In this document: positions 32,111 to 43,816 of the stretch, one piece after another
How the letters are laid out: every line of letters starts with the position of its first letter
Position numbering within the stretch: position 1 is the stretch's first letter
Assembly: GCA_002077065.1 (NCBI GenBank)
Contig: NAJO01000006.1
Coordinates: 310,001 to 374,000 of the forward strand
DNA length: 64,000 nt
Direction: 5' to 3'
Source: Cryoendolithus antarcticus
Taxonomy: Eukaryota > Ascomycota > Dothideomycetes > Cladosporiales > Cladosporiaceae
Notes under the pieces: generated by a model
Told to the model about the DNA's origin: nothing
The model's input: the letters and a program-made list of their open reading frames with translations, nothing else
Databases searched by the model: none
Made by a program: the position numbers and the translations under genes

Positions 32111-33274
32111 ATGCCGCCTATCAAGAACCGCCCGGGCAGAATCACAAGGCCAAAGTACGCCAAGGCAGCCACTGGCGAACGCGCACACCGCGTGCAGAAG
32201 AAGAGCAGAATTACGGTCGAGCTCAACGCGCCGAAGGATATCAAGGTGCCTGCCGGTGGACTGGTAGTACGTGCGCAGAGGAAAGCGGATGGACCAATAA
32301 GACGTTCGGAAGCTCAGCACCCGGCTTCATCGACCAAGAACGGTACGAAGAACGATCCAATTGTTCTCGATATCGAGACTGCCACTCAAGGTGATCCAAA
32401 TCACATTGCCTCAGACAACGTGGCGCTCGGAAGCTTGAGCGATCTCGACTCGCTGTGTCCCGGCCCACCTCCTGTCATCGTGTCAAGAGCTCACCAGAGT
32501 CCACAAAGTATCCTCCACAGACTGCTCCCAGAACTGCGCAACATCGTATATGATCTGCTCAACCCCGCTCTCGGCACGGTAAGAAAGCGAAACCATATCG
32601 ATGTCCGCTTCACGAACGTCCAGCCACCCCTCAACCCAGATGATAAGATCAGTCCTGAGCACGCACCCATCTACCTCGCCGCAGCGCTCCCGTTGCTTGC
32701 GAGCGAGATCTACTCCACATACCTGAGCTCACAGTACATCGACATCCAAGTCTACAGCGATCTCCTCATCAGCCCCGGCGAATCACTCCCGACATCCGTC
32801 GCATGTCGAGGCGGAAGGTTCGGCCTCGGCAATCTGGTCCTGGAGGCGGACAGCTGGATCTATCGAGTCGACCCTGCTGTGGTGTGCATCCGCCACATCA
32901 CGCTGAGGGTCGCGGAGAAAGGCGGCACTTCCATATGCACCTTTAGTATCGACGTAGGGCGAAGCAGAGAGGGTGGGCAGATGGAGGCGCGGTCTAGCCG
33001 AACCGGGCCGACGGACAAGGGACGACTGTCAGATCTGAGTGCTATGACGAAGATGGCTCATGCCAGGGTCGAGAAGTGTACTGCACGACCGGACTTCGGG
33101 GGCTTCAAGTTGGCGGAGATCGAGGATATCGCCAAGTCCTTTCGTTCTGGCAAGCTCGCTAAGGCAGATATTGATTCGTGGAGCGTGGGCCGTCTTAGAG
33201 GCGGCTGCAAGACCTACACGTTCAGAGGTGGGAGAGAGATCGTGGAGGTGAAGGCGGCTAAGAAGACTGGATGA
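32111..33274 (+). CDS. 2EXR/F-box-like hypothetical protein
   Basis: Single exon, 387 residues from the ATG at 32111; a TTG 39 bases upstream is not a credible start. The N-terminal 100 residues are basic and disordered (MPPIKNRPGRITRPK). The core SILHRLLPELRNIVYDLL is the 2EXR/F-box-like helix found in many fungal proteins of unknown role, followed by a beta-rich domain and a short basic C-terminus. It is one of three such genes between 32 and 42 kb. A substrate-receptor role in ubiquitin ligases is often guessed for this group but not established. Confidence 0.7.
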   Translation: MPPIKNRPGRITRPKYAKAATGERAHRVQKKSRITVELNAPKDIKVPAGGLVVRAQRKADGPIRRSEAQHPASSTKNGTKNDPIVLDIETATQGDPNHIASDNVALGSLSDLDSLCPGPPPVIVSRAHQSPQSILHRLLPELRNIVYDLLNPALGTVRKRNHIDVRFTNVQPPLNPDDKISPEHAPIYLAAALPLLASEIYSTYLSSQYIDIQVYSDLLISPGESLPTSVACRGGRFGLGNLVLEADSWIYRVDPAVVCIRHITLRVAEKGGTSICTFSIDVGRSREGGQMEARSSRTGPTDKGRLSDLSAMTKMAHARVEKCTARPDFGGFKLAEIEDIAKSFRSGKLAKADIDSWSVGRLRGGCKTYTFRGGREIVEVKAAKKTG

Positions 33275-33945
33275 GCCGTCATTATTACGAAGATAATCGC
33301 TAAGATTGTCGGAAATGCTAGTGGAATTGCGGCATCCTTACCATTTGCAAGTCAGGCCCACGATGGCAGACAAGGGTACAAGGCTAGCTGTGAGGACTGA
33401 CTTGGTTGCTCCATGCGTCTTAGCAGTAGAATAGTCAGTGTATAAGAGAGACTGCTCGTTTCTAATGCTGATGCGCATCGACGAGTTGCCGATGACACCA
33501 TTGTGGTGGACTTGCAGTACCGTAGTATAAGATCTGGGGGGTTAGACTCGCCAAAAGAGACAACTATAACAGCAGCAAGTCGGACACGAAGACTTCGAGA
33601 AGAGGAACAAACATGGCACACATCCCTCCATTGATTGTCTTGTTCGATGTCGCATTTCAACCCGCGTTGGGGAAGATGAATGTTGAAGCCATCATCCGCA
33701 ACGCCTACGCTAAAATCTCAATCGGTTCCCACCCTCTTCATCCATGCCTCATTTACTTTTCTGTCAATGCTTGTAACTCAATTTTGGGGTATCAGGCCCA
33801 CCCGAGTCTATGTTGAATTCAGTTTCACATGCCCTGGGTGTGGCTTTGCCGGAGCACCATGCTCGACGGCGATGTCTAGAATGAACGCCGGTCGTGCAAA
33901 ATCCCGAAACGCCGATGTATGCTGATGGTTCTGAGCAGAAGCTGC
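33275..33945. other. Convergent intergenic region
   Basis: About 670 bp between the convergent 2EXR-like and SAM synthetase genes. Short frames only, nothing recognised. Confidence 0.5.
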
Positions 33946-35241
33946 TTATAGCTGGAGCGTCTTGGGCTTCTCCCAGTTGAAGTCCTGGTTTGTGAAATGC
34001 CCGTTCTTGGCTGTCTGGCAGTATATGGGCTTGGTGAGGTCAAGCTCCTTGACGATGACACCGGGGCGCATGTCGAAGTTCTTCTTGATGATCTCGACGA
34101 GCTGGGCGGAGGACTTGTCGGATGTGCCGTAGGTCTCGACGAAGAGGGAGAGTGGCTCGGCTACACCGATGGCGTATGAGAGCTGGACGAGCGCACGACG
34201 GGCGAGCTTGGCGTGGACGAGAGACTTTGCGATCCAGCGTGCAAGGTATGCAGCTGAGCGATCGACCTTGCTGTAGTCCTTGCCAGAGAAGGCACCACCA
34301 CCGTGGGCACCCCAGCCACCGTATGTGTCGACAATGATCTTGCGGCCGGTAAGGCCAGCGTCACCCTGAGGGCCGCCAATGATGAAGAGACCGGAGGGTT
34401 GGATCTGCGCAAAAGTCAGTACTTGCCATTTGAGCCAAGAGTCTTCCCAATGCACTCACGTGGTACACAGTCTTGTCATCCAGGTACTTCGCCGGGATGA
34501 CCTCCTTGATGATCTTCTCCTTGATCTCCTTGCGAAGCTGCTCGGTTGTGATGTCTGGGCTGTGCTGTGCGCTCACTACGACGGTGTCCACACGCAGGGG
34601 TACGACGGCACCATTGTCGTGCTTGTACTCGACAGTGACTTGCGTCTTCGTGTCCGGTCGAAGCCAGGGAAGAGAGCCGTTGTTACGTGCATCCGTCATG
34701 GCCTTGTTCAGCTTGTGTGCGAGCTGCAGGGTCAGAGGGAAGTACTCTGGTGTCTCATCCGTAGCGTAGCCGAACATTATGCCCTGGTCGCCAGCGCCCA
34801 ACTTCTCCAGTGCCTCCTCGTAATGCAGACCCTGTGCGATATCTGGGCTCTGCTCCTCAATGGCGACGAGCAAGTTGCAGGTCTTGTAGTCGAATCCCTT
34901 TGCCGAGTCGTCGTAGCCAATGTCCTTGATAGCGTTGCGGACAACCTTCTGGTAGTCCAGCTTGGTCTTGGTGGTGATCTCGCCGAAAACCATGATCATG
35001 CCGGTCTTGGTGGCAGTCTCGCAGGCCACCTTGGAGAGAGGGTCATCCTTGAGGCAGGCATCGAGAATGGCGTCGGAGACTTGATCGGCGATCTTGTCAG
35101 GATGGCCCTCGCCTACAGACTCGGAGGTGAAGCTGTGGAGCCTAGATTAGTCGTCTTCTTCGAAACCATCGATCTCGGATGGTCTCACAGGAATGTCTCG
35201 CCATGCTGGTGGACGCCGTTCGTGCCGTTCGATTGGACCAT
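33946..35241 (-). CDS. SAM2: S-adenosylmethionine synthetase
   Basis: Three exons on the minus strand, 35241-35189, 35132-34460 and 34404-33946, introns 56 and 55 bp, 394 residues, the normal family length. Signature blocks are in order: [13 protein letters not shown] (methionine/ATP site), [32 protein letters not shown] and [19 protein letters not shown]. The enzyme makes S-adenosylmethionine from methionine and ATP in the cytosol, the methyl donor for nearly all methyltransferases. The first exon holds only 18 residues ([18 protein letters not shown]), with the intron falling just before the catalytic domain. The yeast paralogue name is used loosely. Confidence 0.95.
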
Positions 35242-36162
35242 GATTGCGATCTGTGAAGGTGTCGATGGAATTGTGAATGACTGTAGGGAGTGCAGAGAGT
35301 GTATCAATAGTCGATCAAAGTCAAGAGAGTGTGGAACAATGGGAGCACAAAAAGTTATACCTGCCCTCGGTCGGTACACGTGGTGGTGCTCAACAGCCGT
35401 GCTCAAATTTCTTGGAGGAAGGCACGCAATGCGGGGCGCGATTTCCTCTCGGAGTTTGTCGGAGTTTTCTGATGTCAACATCTGCCCCATTCCGTCGGCC
35501 ACCATATGCTGGCGAGCGTGGGATTCTCGGCGACCACACGCCGGAGGCAATGAGAGCACTTCCTGGCCCTTTATTGCGCCCGGATCTTGGTCATCCCCTT
35601 GTCAACCTCTCAAGTAGATTGGCTCCCGGCCTCCATCAGGTAGCCTTCAAGGTCGAACCTATAGTGTCGATGCCATGAACCTCACGATGAGCACCGCGGA
35701 TAGAGACCAAACCGAAAGCCCTCTAGCCTGCACCAGCGGTATAGAGCATGCTTCAGGCCGCCTCGTCACAATCTAGGACTGTCATTTTGCCTGTGCATTC
35801 GACAGCGTTCCACACATCCTGTGGCCATCATCCACACTACGACATCTGTCTCTGGATCAATCACTCGCGTCGCCAACTCAAGCCAAACAGCGATCATGGG
35901 TTGCGAGCTCACTTGACTAGGCAATTCGCGCTCATTGGCGTGGAGCTGGCTAGCATAAGCCCATAACAAGTAGGTGGCAGCTGAGCCCATCTTCACTTCA
36001 CTTCGGACGCAGAGTTCATCACTCCATTCTCTTTGCAGCACGTGACAGGGGGTGTCCACTACTAAGTCCTCCTTTGCTGTACAACACTACATCTTCCTCC
36101 TTCTCCATCTCCTCTATCCAACCTATTCTTGTCAACCAGTTACCTCCAACGAACCATCCATC
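35242..36162. other. Divergent intergenic region, SAM2 / 2EXR-like gene
   Basis: About 920 bp carrying both promoters. I see only short frames and no repeat. Confidence 0.5.
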
Positions 36163-37185
36163 ATGTCGAACAAATACTCTAAGCTTGAGTACGGCAAGTG
36201 CAAGATGGGCGAACTAAGGCAATTCGTCCAAGATCGCGAAGTCACGGATCCCATCGGGCCCGAGCAAACAGCCAAAAGAAGCCGTCCCGACTTGATCAAA
36301 CACCTGCGCAAGCTTGATCTGGCGAAATCATTCCCTCGTTTTAACGATCTTCCTCCCGAGGTCCGTCTCCTCATCTACGAATACCCGCTGACGTACGACG
36401 GATACGGATCAGAGCAGACTGCGATCCTGAGAGTCTCGAAGCAGACTTACGCTGAAGCACTTCCGATCCTATATACGATCAACCTGTTCGAGATCCGCGT
36501 CGATGACGCCGATCCTGAGGTTTTCGTGGGAGGCTGCTTCCGTGGCCGATTCAAGCTTCCGCTGATGACTGGGTACTCCAAAACATATCCCGTCCTGAAG
36601 GCGATGCGCAATGCTCGTCATCTGAGGCTTCGATTGACAGCGTCCAAGGGTCTGACGCCCAAAGACCTCGCCGAGTTCAAAGAGGTCACCAGAGCGAGCG
36701 GTCTGATGATGTTACATGCACCACACTTGAAGACACTGGATGTGGCGTTCAAGTATCTGGTAGTTGGGTCTGCTGACGAGACGGCACTCAAGGTCGTCTT
36801 GCGTCCCCTCGCGTTGATCTCAAGTGGTGTGCGCATCACAACGACCGGGGCCAGCTTCAACATTGGGCCTTTACTGGACGAGTCGAGACGTGTACTGGGA
36901 TGGATAAGCCCTGACGATGTGAGAGCCCTGCATAAGACTATGCGGAAGGCCTATGCGGTCATGAAGCGCCTCAAATCAGCAGCGCGGAACATGGGTGAAC
37001 CGCACCGCTCGAATATCAGCGGCATCATCGAGCGTCTGTACTTTGGATCCGCTGGAGCGGTAGGTTTGGATGCGAAGCAGATCAAGTCTCAAAGCAAAGC
37101 ATTGGAAAATGCCGTGGAAGGAGGCGACGAGTTTGAGGAAGCTCTTGCAGAGGCCATGAAGCTGCAGTTCCACAAGGATGAATAG
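36163..37185 (+). CDS. 2EXR/F-box-like hypothetical protein
   Basis: Single exon, 340 residues from the ATG at 36163. A basic N-terminus resembling a SAP-like motif (KMGELRQFVQDREV, then SRPDLIKHLRKLD) precedes the 2EXR core FNDLPPEVRLLIYEY and the usual downstream block ILRVSKQTYAEALPILY, which places it firmly in the group. The C-terminal third is helical. No signal peptide or membrane segment. Function unknown. Confidence 0.75.
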   Translation: MSNKYSKLEYGKCKMGELRQFVQDREVTDPIGPEQTAKRSRPDLIKHLRKLDLAKSFPRFNDLPPEVRLLIYEYPLTYDGYGSEQTAILRVSKQTYAEALPILYTINLFEIRVDDADPEVFVGGCFRGRFKLPLMTGYSKTYPVLKAMRNARHLRLRLTASKGLTPKDLAEFKEVTRASGLMMLHAPHLKTLDVAFKYLVVGSADETALKVVLRPLALISSGVRITTTGASFNIGPLLDESRRVLGWISPDDVRALHKTMRKAYAVMKRLKSAARNMGEPHRSNISGIIERLYFGSAGAVGLDAKQIKSQSKALENAVEGGDEFEEALAEAMKLQFHKDE

Positions 37186-37607
37186 CTTCTGCGTGGCAGT
37201 GGTGCCGGCAAGGGTATCAGAGCTTGCGGAGTAATCCAGACGTGACAGTGAGAGTACCAAGATGTTTGTAAGACCGTGCAGTCAAATGCTGACTCCCTGA
37301 CAGGATGTATCACACGGAACGTGGTATGCTACATAGGCCGAAGGCCGGGCAGCGGTAGTCTTTACGATCGGGGACTGGGGCAGGGGAGTATTGGAAGTCA
37401 GACTGGCATGGAGCGACTTGGTCAACAAGGCTATGAGAGGTTGAGGTACTAGCATTAGCCAGAGTTGTGCGTTCACACTCATGTCGAAGGCGGAACTTCC
37501 CGTGCGAGCCAATCACAGCGCTTCCAAATGCTCTCCTCCAAGCACGATCATTGACTTCACCGTTGCCACCACCCAGACTATTGTTCCCTCCACAACCACC
37601 GCCACCA
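37186..37607. other. Intergenic region
   Basis: About 420 bp between two plus-strand genes, holding the promoter of the complex I subunit gene. No supported gene. Confidence 0.5.
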
Positions 37608-38432
37608 ATGTCAAGCACACGGTCGCTCGTCGCGCTGGCGCGCACGCGCCCGACGACCTCCCTGCTGCAATCGTCCTCCCGCACCGCCTTCCGAACACCC
37701 TCCGCGGCAGCATCATTCTCCACCACCCCCACACAGCGAGCGACGACAGAAGGCCCACCACCTGCTGGCTTCCGCATGCCGCCGCCCAAACGATGGAACG
37801 AGAATAAGGAGAGTGTTTGGGATCAGGCAGGGAACTACTTCCTGTTGACTGAGATGATGCGGGGGATGTATGTGGTGCTGGAGCAGTACTTTCGACCACC
37901 GTAAGTGCTGTCCGTGTCGATCAAAGAAAGCACTCTGGCTATGCGTGGAGTTTGTCATTCGCTGCGCATAGCAGGCGCGCCGCGAGATAGCTTGGAGATC
38001 GTGGCAAAGAACTCCCCACTAACACCCTCTTCCAGCTACACAATCTACTACCCCTTCGAAAAAGGCCCCATCTCCCCGCGCTTTCGTGGCGAACACGCTC
38101 TACGCCGCTACCCCACGGGCGAAGAACGCTGCATCGCCTGCAAACTCTGCGAAGCCATTTGCCCCGCGCAAGCCATCACGATCGAAGCCGAGGAGCGCGC
38201 CGACGGCGCCCGCCGAACAACCCGCTACGACATCGACATGACAAAGTGTATCTACTGTGGTTTCTGCCAGGAGAGCTGTCCTGTAGATGCGATTGTGGAG
38301 GGGCCGAATGCTGAGTATGCGACGGAGACGAGGGAGGAGTTGCTGTATAATAAGGAGAAGTTGTTGGCGAATGGGGATAAGTGGGAGCCGGAGTTGGCGG
38401 CGGTTGCGAGAGCGGATGCGCCGTATAGATAA
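37608..38432 (+). CDS. NADH:ubiquinone oxidoreductase 23-kDa subunit (NDUFS8/TYKY)
   Basis: Two exons, 37608-37900 and 38036-38432, 229 residues; the intron is 135 bp, longer than most here. The first 45 residues are a mitochondrial presequence. Two ferredoxin-type motifs, [12 protein letters not shown] and [12 protein letters not shown], ligate the N6a and N6b [4Fe-4S] clusters in the peripheral arm of complex I, passing electrons toward ubiquinone. The intron splits the conserved [17 protein letters not shown] block. Universally conserved in fungi that keep complex I. Confidence 0.95.
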
Positions 38433-38765
38433 GCGCTAGGAGGTTGAAGGGCTCGATATCAAGTCTATGACAGGACCGGCTGCTGGAGTTACGGGCTGAA
38501 GATGAGGTGGCAAAGAGGCAGATGTACATACTCGCCGCCAAAATATTGCACAAACTGGACGCTACTACTACAACGTCGATTCGTGACCCTCGCTATTGTG
38601 CATTTCACTGACAGCGACCTTATCGCGCGAAGCTTGTGGAAACACGGAAAGTATGTGAGAGCTTCAAGGTGGGTTACGAAGGTACGCTGTCTCGAACATC
38701 GCACATCAACTCATATGCAAGACGGCACTGTGAATTTGACCTCAGGATTTATTCATGAGTTAACT
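38433..38765. other. Convergent intergenic region
   Basis: About 330 bp between the convergent complex I subunit and SURF6-family genes. Nothing recognised. Confidence 0.5.
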
Positions 38766-40554
38766 CTACGCCTTAAACCTCCCCTCAAACCCCGGCCGCC
38801 CCTTCGGCTTCCCCTTCTTCGCCCCACCACCCTTACTATTTCCTCCCTGCTTCCCCTTATCGCCCTTCCCCTCTCGCCTCTTCTGCAAATTCCCCTCCCG
38901 CCTCTTATCCTTCATCTCCTTCCCTTTAACCACAGCCTCCTTACGCTCATCCCACTCCTTCTCGCTCTTCCCTTTGCCCTTCTCCTTCCGCTTCAGAGCC
39001 TTTTTCAGCAGACTCGTGTCATCTCGCACGCGCTCACCGTGGGCACGCTTCTTCGCGTTCAGCCACAAGTCCTTCTCTGCGATGTCGGCTTGTTTGGTGG
39101 GGTCATAGGAGGCGAGGCGTTTCGCTTTGCCCTCGGCTGCTAGGAGGGCGCCACGGGCGTCTTGCGGACCTTTCTTGCGGGGTGCGTCGACGAGGCCGGA
39201 AAGGGAGGGGTCGGCTGCTGTGCCGTCGTCGAAGGCGAGGCGGGAGAAGGAGAAGTTCGTTTCCTGTGGTTTAGGAGAGCGCGGTAAGAAGATGTCAGCG
39301 CTTAGTGGACTGCCGCTGCCTCGTAGACGTTCCTCTTGCTTGCGGGACTCCTCTTCCTTGGCTTTGCGTCGAAGCTCTTTCTTGTGTGCTTTGCGCTGCT
39401 CTTCCTTCTTACGGCGCTGGTCGAGTAGGTCTTGTCGCGATTTGGGTGCGTTGCCTTCTGGACCGTCCGCTTTGCGCTTTGCACGCAGCTCCTCGATGCG
39501 GGCTCGCAGGCGCTCTTGTAGTGCTTCGGAGTCGATATTGGGAAGTACAAGTCGTGGCGATGAGACTCCTGATGGTGTTTCACGGGGCTGCGAGGCGGCT
39601 GTGGTGTCGACTGTTGGTTTTGCAGGCGCTGCAGATGCCGCAGGTGCCTGCTTGCGCTGCGGCGCTGGGACACTCTTGACTGTGTCTGTTGGTGGAACTA
39701 TCGATGAGAGTGAGGAGGTTGTAGAGTGGTTTGCAGAAGTGTCAAAAGCGATGCCGTCGACGTCAGGACTCGAAGGCGCGGTGGACGGTGAGGCCATTGC
39801 CTCTTCTAGAAGGTCATCCGCTCCAGGGCCAGTCTCGGCTTCTTCGTCATCAATAAGTCCATCGAAATCCATCTTCTCCATGTCGGTGGCGTCCACAGGT
39901 TGTGCAGACGAGTCAGCATCATCCTCGTCGTCTTCCTCGTCTGCAACTTCGGCGTTCACTCCATTGACCTTTGCCACGGGAGCCGTTCTGCCCTTCTTCG
40001 TTGTTATAGCCTCACCGCCCTCAGCCTCGAGCTTGGCCGCCTTCTTCAGCTCCCGCTTCTCCTTCAGCTTCGCGGCCTTTGCCTTTTTCTTCTCTCGCTT
40101 CTCCTTTCGTGCCTCAGCTTTCTGTTTCCTCCGCTCCTCAGCATCCTCGGCTGTCTCTTCGACTTTCTGCCTCTTACTAGTATTCGTCTGCTCAGCATCC
40201 TCCACCGCCTCCTCGCTATCATCATCCATGCCCAACTCCCTCTTCCGCTTCCGTTCACGCTCCTTCATGACATCCAAGGCGCTCTTCTGGTTCGCAGGAT
40301 CGAGCTTCGCCTTCTTTGCAAGCCGCTTCTCTTCTTTCGTCTGCTTCTTTGCCCGCCATTGCTCCGAGGGATCCTTACCGTCTACTATTTGCGATCCGTA
40401 GTACTCTTGCGCCGGTGTGAGTGCAAGGAGAGACTCGAATGCTTTGCTGTGGCTGAGAAGGCGTTCCTGATTGAAGGATTAGACTTGTTCATCCTAGCTA
40501 AAGGGTGTTTCCTCTTACCTCGAGGCCGTCCATTATATCCTCAGGAGCTGTCAT
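38766..40554 (-). CDS. SURF6-family nucleolar protein (Rrp14-like)
   Basis: Two exons, 40554-40519 (12 codons, MTAPEDIMDGLE) and 40466-38766, 52-bp intron, phase 0, 578 residues. The second exon opens with ERLLSHSKAFESLLALTPA and YYG, then QWRAKKQTKEEKRLAKKAKLDP, the fungal SURF6 N-terminal block. The middle is acidic and Ser/Thr-rich. The C-terminal SURF6 domain has ERLRARIEELRAKR, followed by SRQDLLDQRRKKEEQRK. The tail is extremely Lys/Arg/Gly-rich. The family acts in the nucleolus in early rRNA processing of both ribosomal subunits. Length is larger than yeast Rrp14 because of the acidic insert. Confidence 0.9.
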
Positions 40555-40960
40555 TATGCTATGGGCGACTGAATGCCAATACGTAAGACTCGAGTGCCTC
40601 TGTTTCTGGTCGTGTGCCGCTTGCCAATGAAGTTCGTCTTCGAAAAGCTGCTGTTTGACATGCGCTAATCACGGGAGCGGGAGCGGCAAAGCGAAATCTT
40701 GGCGGCACCAGTCCACACAAGCGGAATACAGGCGGTACAGAAGAAGCAAGTATATGAAGGTACTCTATCAGCGGCGTGGTGGTCTATCGTGTGACTGCGT
40801 AGCACTAGGGACACTAGGAATAGTGGGGTTCACCTCACAGGGAGTTAAGACTCTGATGCTTGTACATTTCAGAGTGTCCCATTACTACTTGACTCAGGCA
40901 TGCACCACATTGATCTCGCTGTGCAGTGCAGCCATTCTCATCACCACAGACCACCCTTGA
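40555..40960. other. Intergenic region
   Basis: About 400 bp between two minus-strand genes; contains the promoter of the SURF6-family gene. No gene seen. Confidence 0.5.
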
Positions 40961-42190
40961 TCACTCATCCGAGTTCTCTGATTGATCACTCACACCTAGA
41001 TCGGCACTGACGCACTGCACGGCATGCATGGCTCCGAAGACGCCGTTGTACTTGTCCACGACCTCCCGCATCGCCTCTGCTAATTTGTTCCGTTCCTCTT
41101 CCCACTGTGTGACCAGCACTAGCCAGTCCAGACATGACGCAACAGAAGGATCGATCAGCTCATCTTGTAGTCGCTCCGGACGGTGCAGGTCCCTGACGTA
41201 TCTAGGTGACGGGTTCCCTTGGTGTGCAATCAACGTGACGAGTGTGATTGTTGGTGTTTGTCTGGCACGAAACCAACGTTGCGCATCGACGTAGCGACTC
41301 TTGTGCTCAAGCCATTCTGACGATGGACGCCTGAGCTGCTTCTCACGTAAGTGCTGCTGCACGGCAGAGTTCGAGCATTCAATTGCAATCTGAAGAGGTA
41401 GCTCGGCAAGTGGCGAGAGTATTTCGAGCAGCTTGAGAGCTTCCTTTGGCGAAGTGTTGACGTTTTGGAGTGGTGGATCATCTTCGGACACCTCAATGGC
41501 GAGGCGTTGTAGTCTACCTTCCTTCCTTGTCTGACCGTCCTCCAACAGCAAAGACGTTGTCAAGTTGGCTACCAGATGCCAGATCTTGGAGTTCTGGCAT
41601 TTCACGTCACAGGGTTTTGTCCACGAGTCTAGCTTTAGATGCAGGGCGCGGATCTGGTGCAGCAGCCCAACATATCGTTGAAGGAATTGCAGCTGGCATC
41701 TGAAATGACACGAGCTATTGGTGTTGGCGTGGTCAGGGATGCGATATAGAAGTTTACCCCCTGGCAGTGGCTCCAACGGACGTCGTGCTGCTTGAAAGGA
41801 GCAATCTTCGGCGCAGGCACGATGGACGTTGACACCTTCCTTGGTAGTCAACCTGACCCGGAAGACGTTGTTGCCATATAAGACCGCTGCGGCTTCTTCA
41901 TGTACCTGCTTCAAAACCCTCAATACCTCCAGGTGTATCTGGGTTGTTGATGGATTGTCGGGAGTGTTGCTTTCCGGAGCCTTGCAAGTCTCGCGGACGA
42001 GCAGATTGCGGTAGATTTCGGTGCGGAGCTCGGGTGGCAGATCGAGGAATCTGGAGCTGGAACATCGGGTGCCTTCGCGGCCTTGGCACTTTGTTCTCGT
42101 GAGTCTCTTGTACGAGGCATGCTCCTGCGAAGCCTCCAGATACGAGGAGCTCCCGTCGCCCTCATTGTGTGTGTGCGTAATCTCGATCAA
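40961..42190 (-). CDS. 2EXR/F-box-like protein, start unresolved
   Basis: An open frame of about 409 residues contains the 2EXR core FLDLPPELRTEIYRNLLV and the following block EVLRVLKQVHEEAAAVLYG, then an alpha/beta region with many Cys/His and an acidic C-terminus. No ATG lies in this frame upstream of the core: the frame is closed by a TGA near 42243, and only TTG codons are available. The first ATG, at 42165, is in a different frame. The true start must lie in an upstream exon, or the gene is damaged. Third copy of the family in 10 kb. Confidence 0.6.
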   Translation of the reverse strand: MIEITHTHNEGDGSSSYLEASQEHASYKRLTRTKCQGREGTRCSSSRFLDLPPELRTEIYRNLLVRETCKAPESNTPDNPSTTQIHLEVLRVLKQVHEEAAAVLYGNNVFRVRLTTKEGVNVHRACAEDCSFQAARRPLEPLPGGKLLYRIPDHANTNSSCHFRCQLQFLQRYVGLLHQIRALHLKLDSWTKPCDVKCQNSKIWHLVANLTTSLLLEDGQTRKEGRLQRLAIEVSEDDPPLQNVNTSPKEALKLLEILSPLAELPLQIAIECSNSAVQQHLREKQLRRPSSEWLEHKSRYVDAQRWFRARQTPTITLVTLIAHQGNPSPRYVRDLHRPERLQDELIDPSVASCLDWLVLVTQWEEERNKLAEAMREVVDKYNGVFGAMHAVQCVSADLGVSDQSENSDE

Positions 42191-43816
42191 GTCGGGGAGT
42201 AGAGATTGGGTCTTATGTTGTGCAAAGAGAGATGTTCAATGCGTGAAATACAAAAGTGCTATCTCCACTCGTCCCATGGGACACTGAGGCTGCACAAGTT
42301 GAATTGTGCTCAATTGACTCACATGACTCCGCTCATAATCCTCCGTTGACATATCCTCAGTGGAGTGACATTGAGGTTGAATGTGCAGTGAAGATTGTCG
42401 CTCAGTCCTAAGCAGATATTATGATAGTCTATGGTTACATGACCAGAGCAACCAGCCGTTTCACGCAAGACCATGAGCGACTAGACATCCCTAAGATGGC
42501 TTTCGTTGCAACTATGATGGTCGCTACTGAATCGTTGCACACGTGTCTGGTGTTCGTCGAGCGAAATCATGATAGCTCTGATCAGAGCAGATGCCACTCC
42601 TGAGATTATCAATATGTCTGGTACGCTGTACGCTCTCAAGGACACGTCGCGTTGGGCAGTCTTGCAGGACGAGGAAGTGAAGTGCGCAGTGCAAGGTCAT
42701 AAACCGAGTGACAAAAGAAGCGGCAGGAACTCATGAAACCTTGACCTAGGATTCCACTGTATGCCACATCACGCAACACTGAAGCTGCTCTCGACATTGG
42801 CAAGAGAAGGCGAAGCTTCGAACGTTTGCATTATGAAGCGCACATAAACATGAATGGGATTCGCGGAAGGTCTCGAAAAGTCAAGGGCGGCGATTTACTT
42901 CATTTGTCACCGAGGCTTGTCCCGAGCTCGGTTGTTCCCGGCCGGACAGTTGCAGACCTCAATTGCACTGCATGGTGTGCGCCCACTACTATCATCGCAT
43001 GGCATAATGACGGGCTTGGATGACAGATGCAATGCGGCGTGAATCATGGCCAAGTGGCACAACAGACGCTCAGGTGCATACCGCCTGCGTAAGCCTTCCG
43101 TATGCATTCTACCGACGAAGCACGCAGACTCGCGTTTTCTATCTCGTGCATGAACATGGGCAACGACACACCTTTATCGCAATCGTTCACGACATTGTGA
43201 GCTTGGGAGAATGCGCGCTAGGCAATCAGCTCGCTACCGTCTGATCGCTTGCTGCTCCGCTGCTGTGCGCGCATGAAGCTAGCCACACCCACAGTGGGAG
43301 GCGATATGGGAGTGGGTACCTTCAGGTCAGCAGCTGCTCCGAATCTTTGACGCATAGCTCCTCCCACCAATACCGCACTCGCGGCAGCTCAGCTCACCTT
43401 CCATTCATGCAGCTAATGATTAGCTTTGAGCCGAGACCAATGGCAATCAGGCCGGGTATCCCTGGCGTGGCACTGAAGACGGCAAAATCGGAGATGCTGA
43501 GCGTGCTTCCCGCACAGCTCGAAGGTACTTCATGGGTCGACGCAAGGACTGGGCCCTTACCAACGCCTGCCTTCTCCTCTAGCCTGTGAAGCTATGCTGT
43601 ATGCTGCATGGACAGTGGTGTGCCCGTCGGCCTGCGGATCGAAGGACTCGACGTTGACGGCGATGGCGAGGTATAAAAGGCCATGCTTTCGAGAATGTGC
43701 TCCTGCTTCCCTTCTCTTTCCATTGTTCTCTGCTATCAAGTCTCAAGACTATCATCAGTCACCTTCCATTCCTTCCTTCACTTGATCCAGGTCCACGAAG
43801 AGTCTTACCCAACATC
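42191..43816. other. Gene-poor intergenic region
   Basis: About 1.6 kb. Frames are all under 90 codons and unrecognised. Its last 150 bp hold the KxDL gene promoter. It may also hide a first exon of the 2EXR-like gene on the minus strand. Confidence 0.5.
43672..43678 (+). promoter_or_regulatory. TATA box of the KxDL gene
   Basis: TATAAAA lies 139 bp upstream of the ATG at 43817, followed by a pyrimidine-rich stretch (CTTCCCTTCTCTTTCC), a layout common in fungal promoters. Confidence 0.5.

Noticed and set aside
34379..35617. 412-codon open frame on the plus strand
   Set aside because: It is antisense to the clearly coding SAM synthetase exons and carries no domain; it reflects codon bias of the real gene.
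39127..40401. 424-codon Ser-rich frame on the plus strand
   Set aside because: Antisense to the Lys/Glu-rich SURF6-family exon; the Ser/Phe runs are the complement of AAG and GAG codons.
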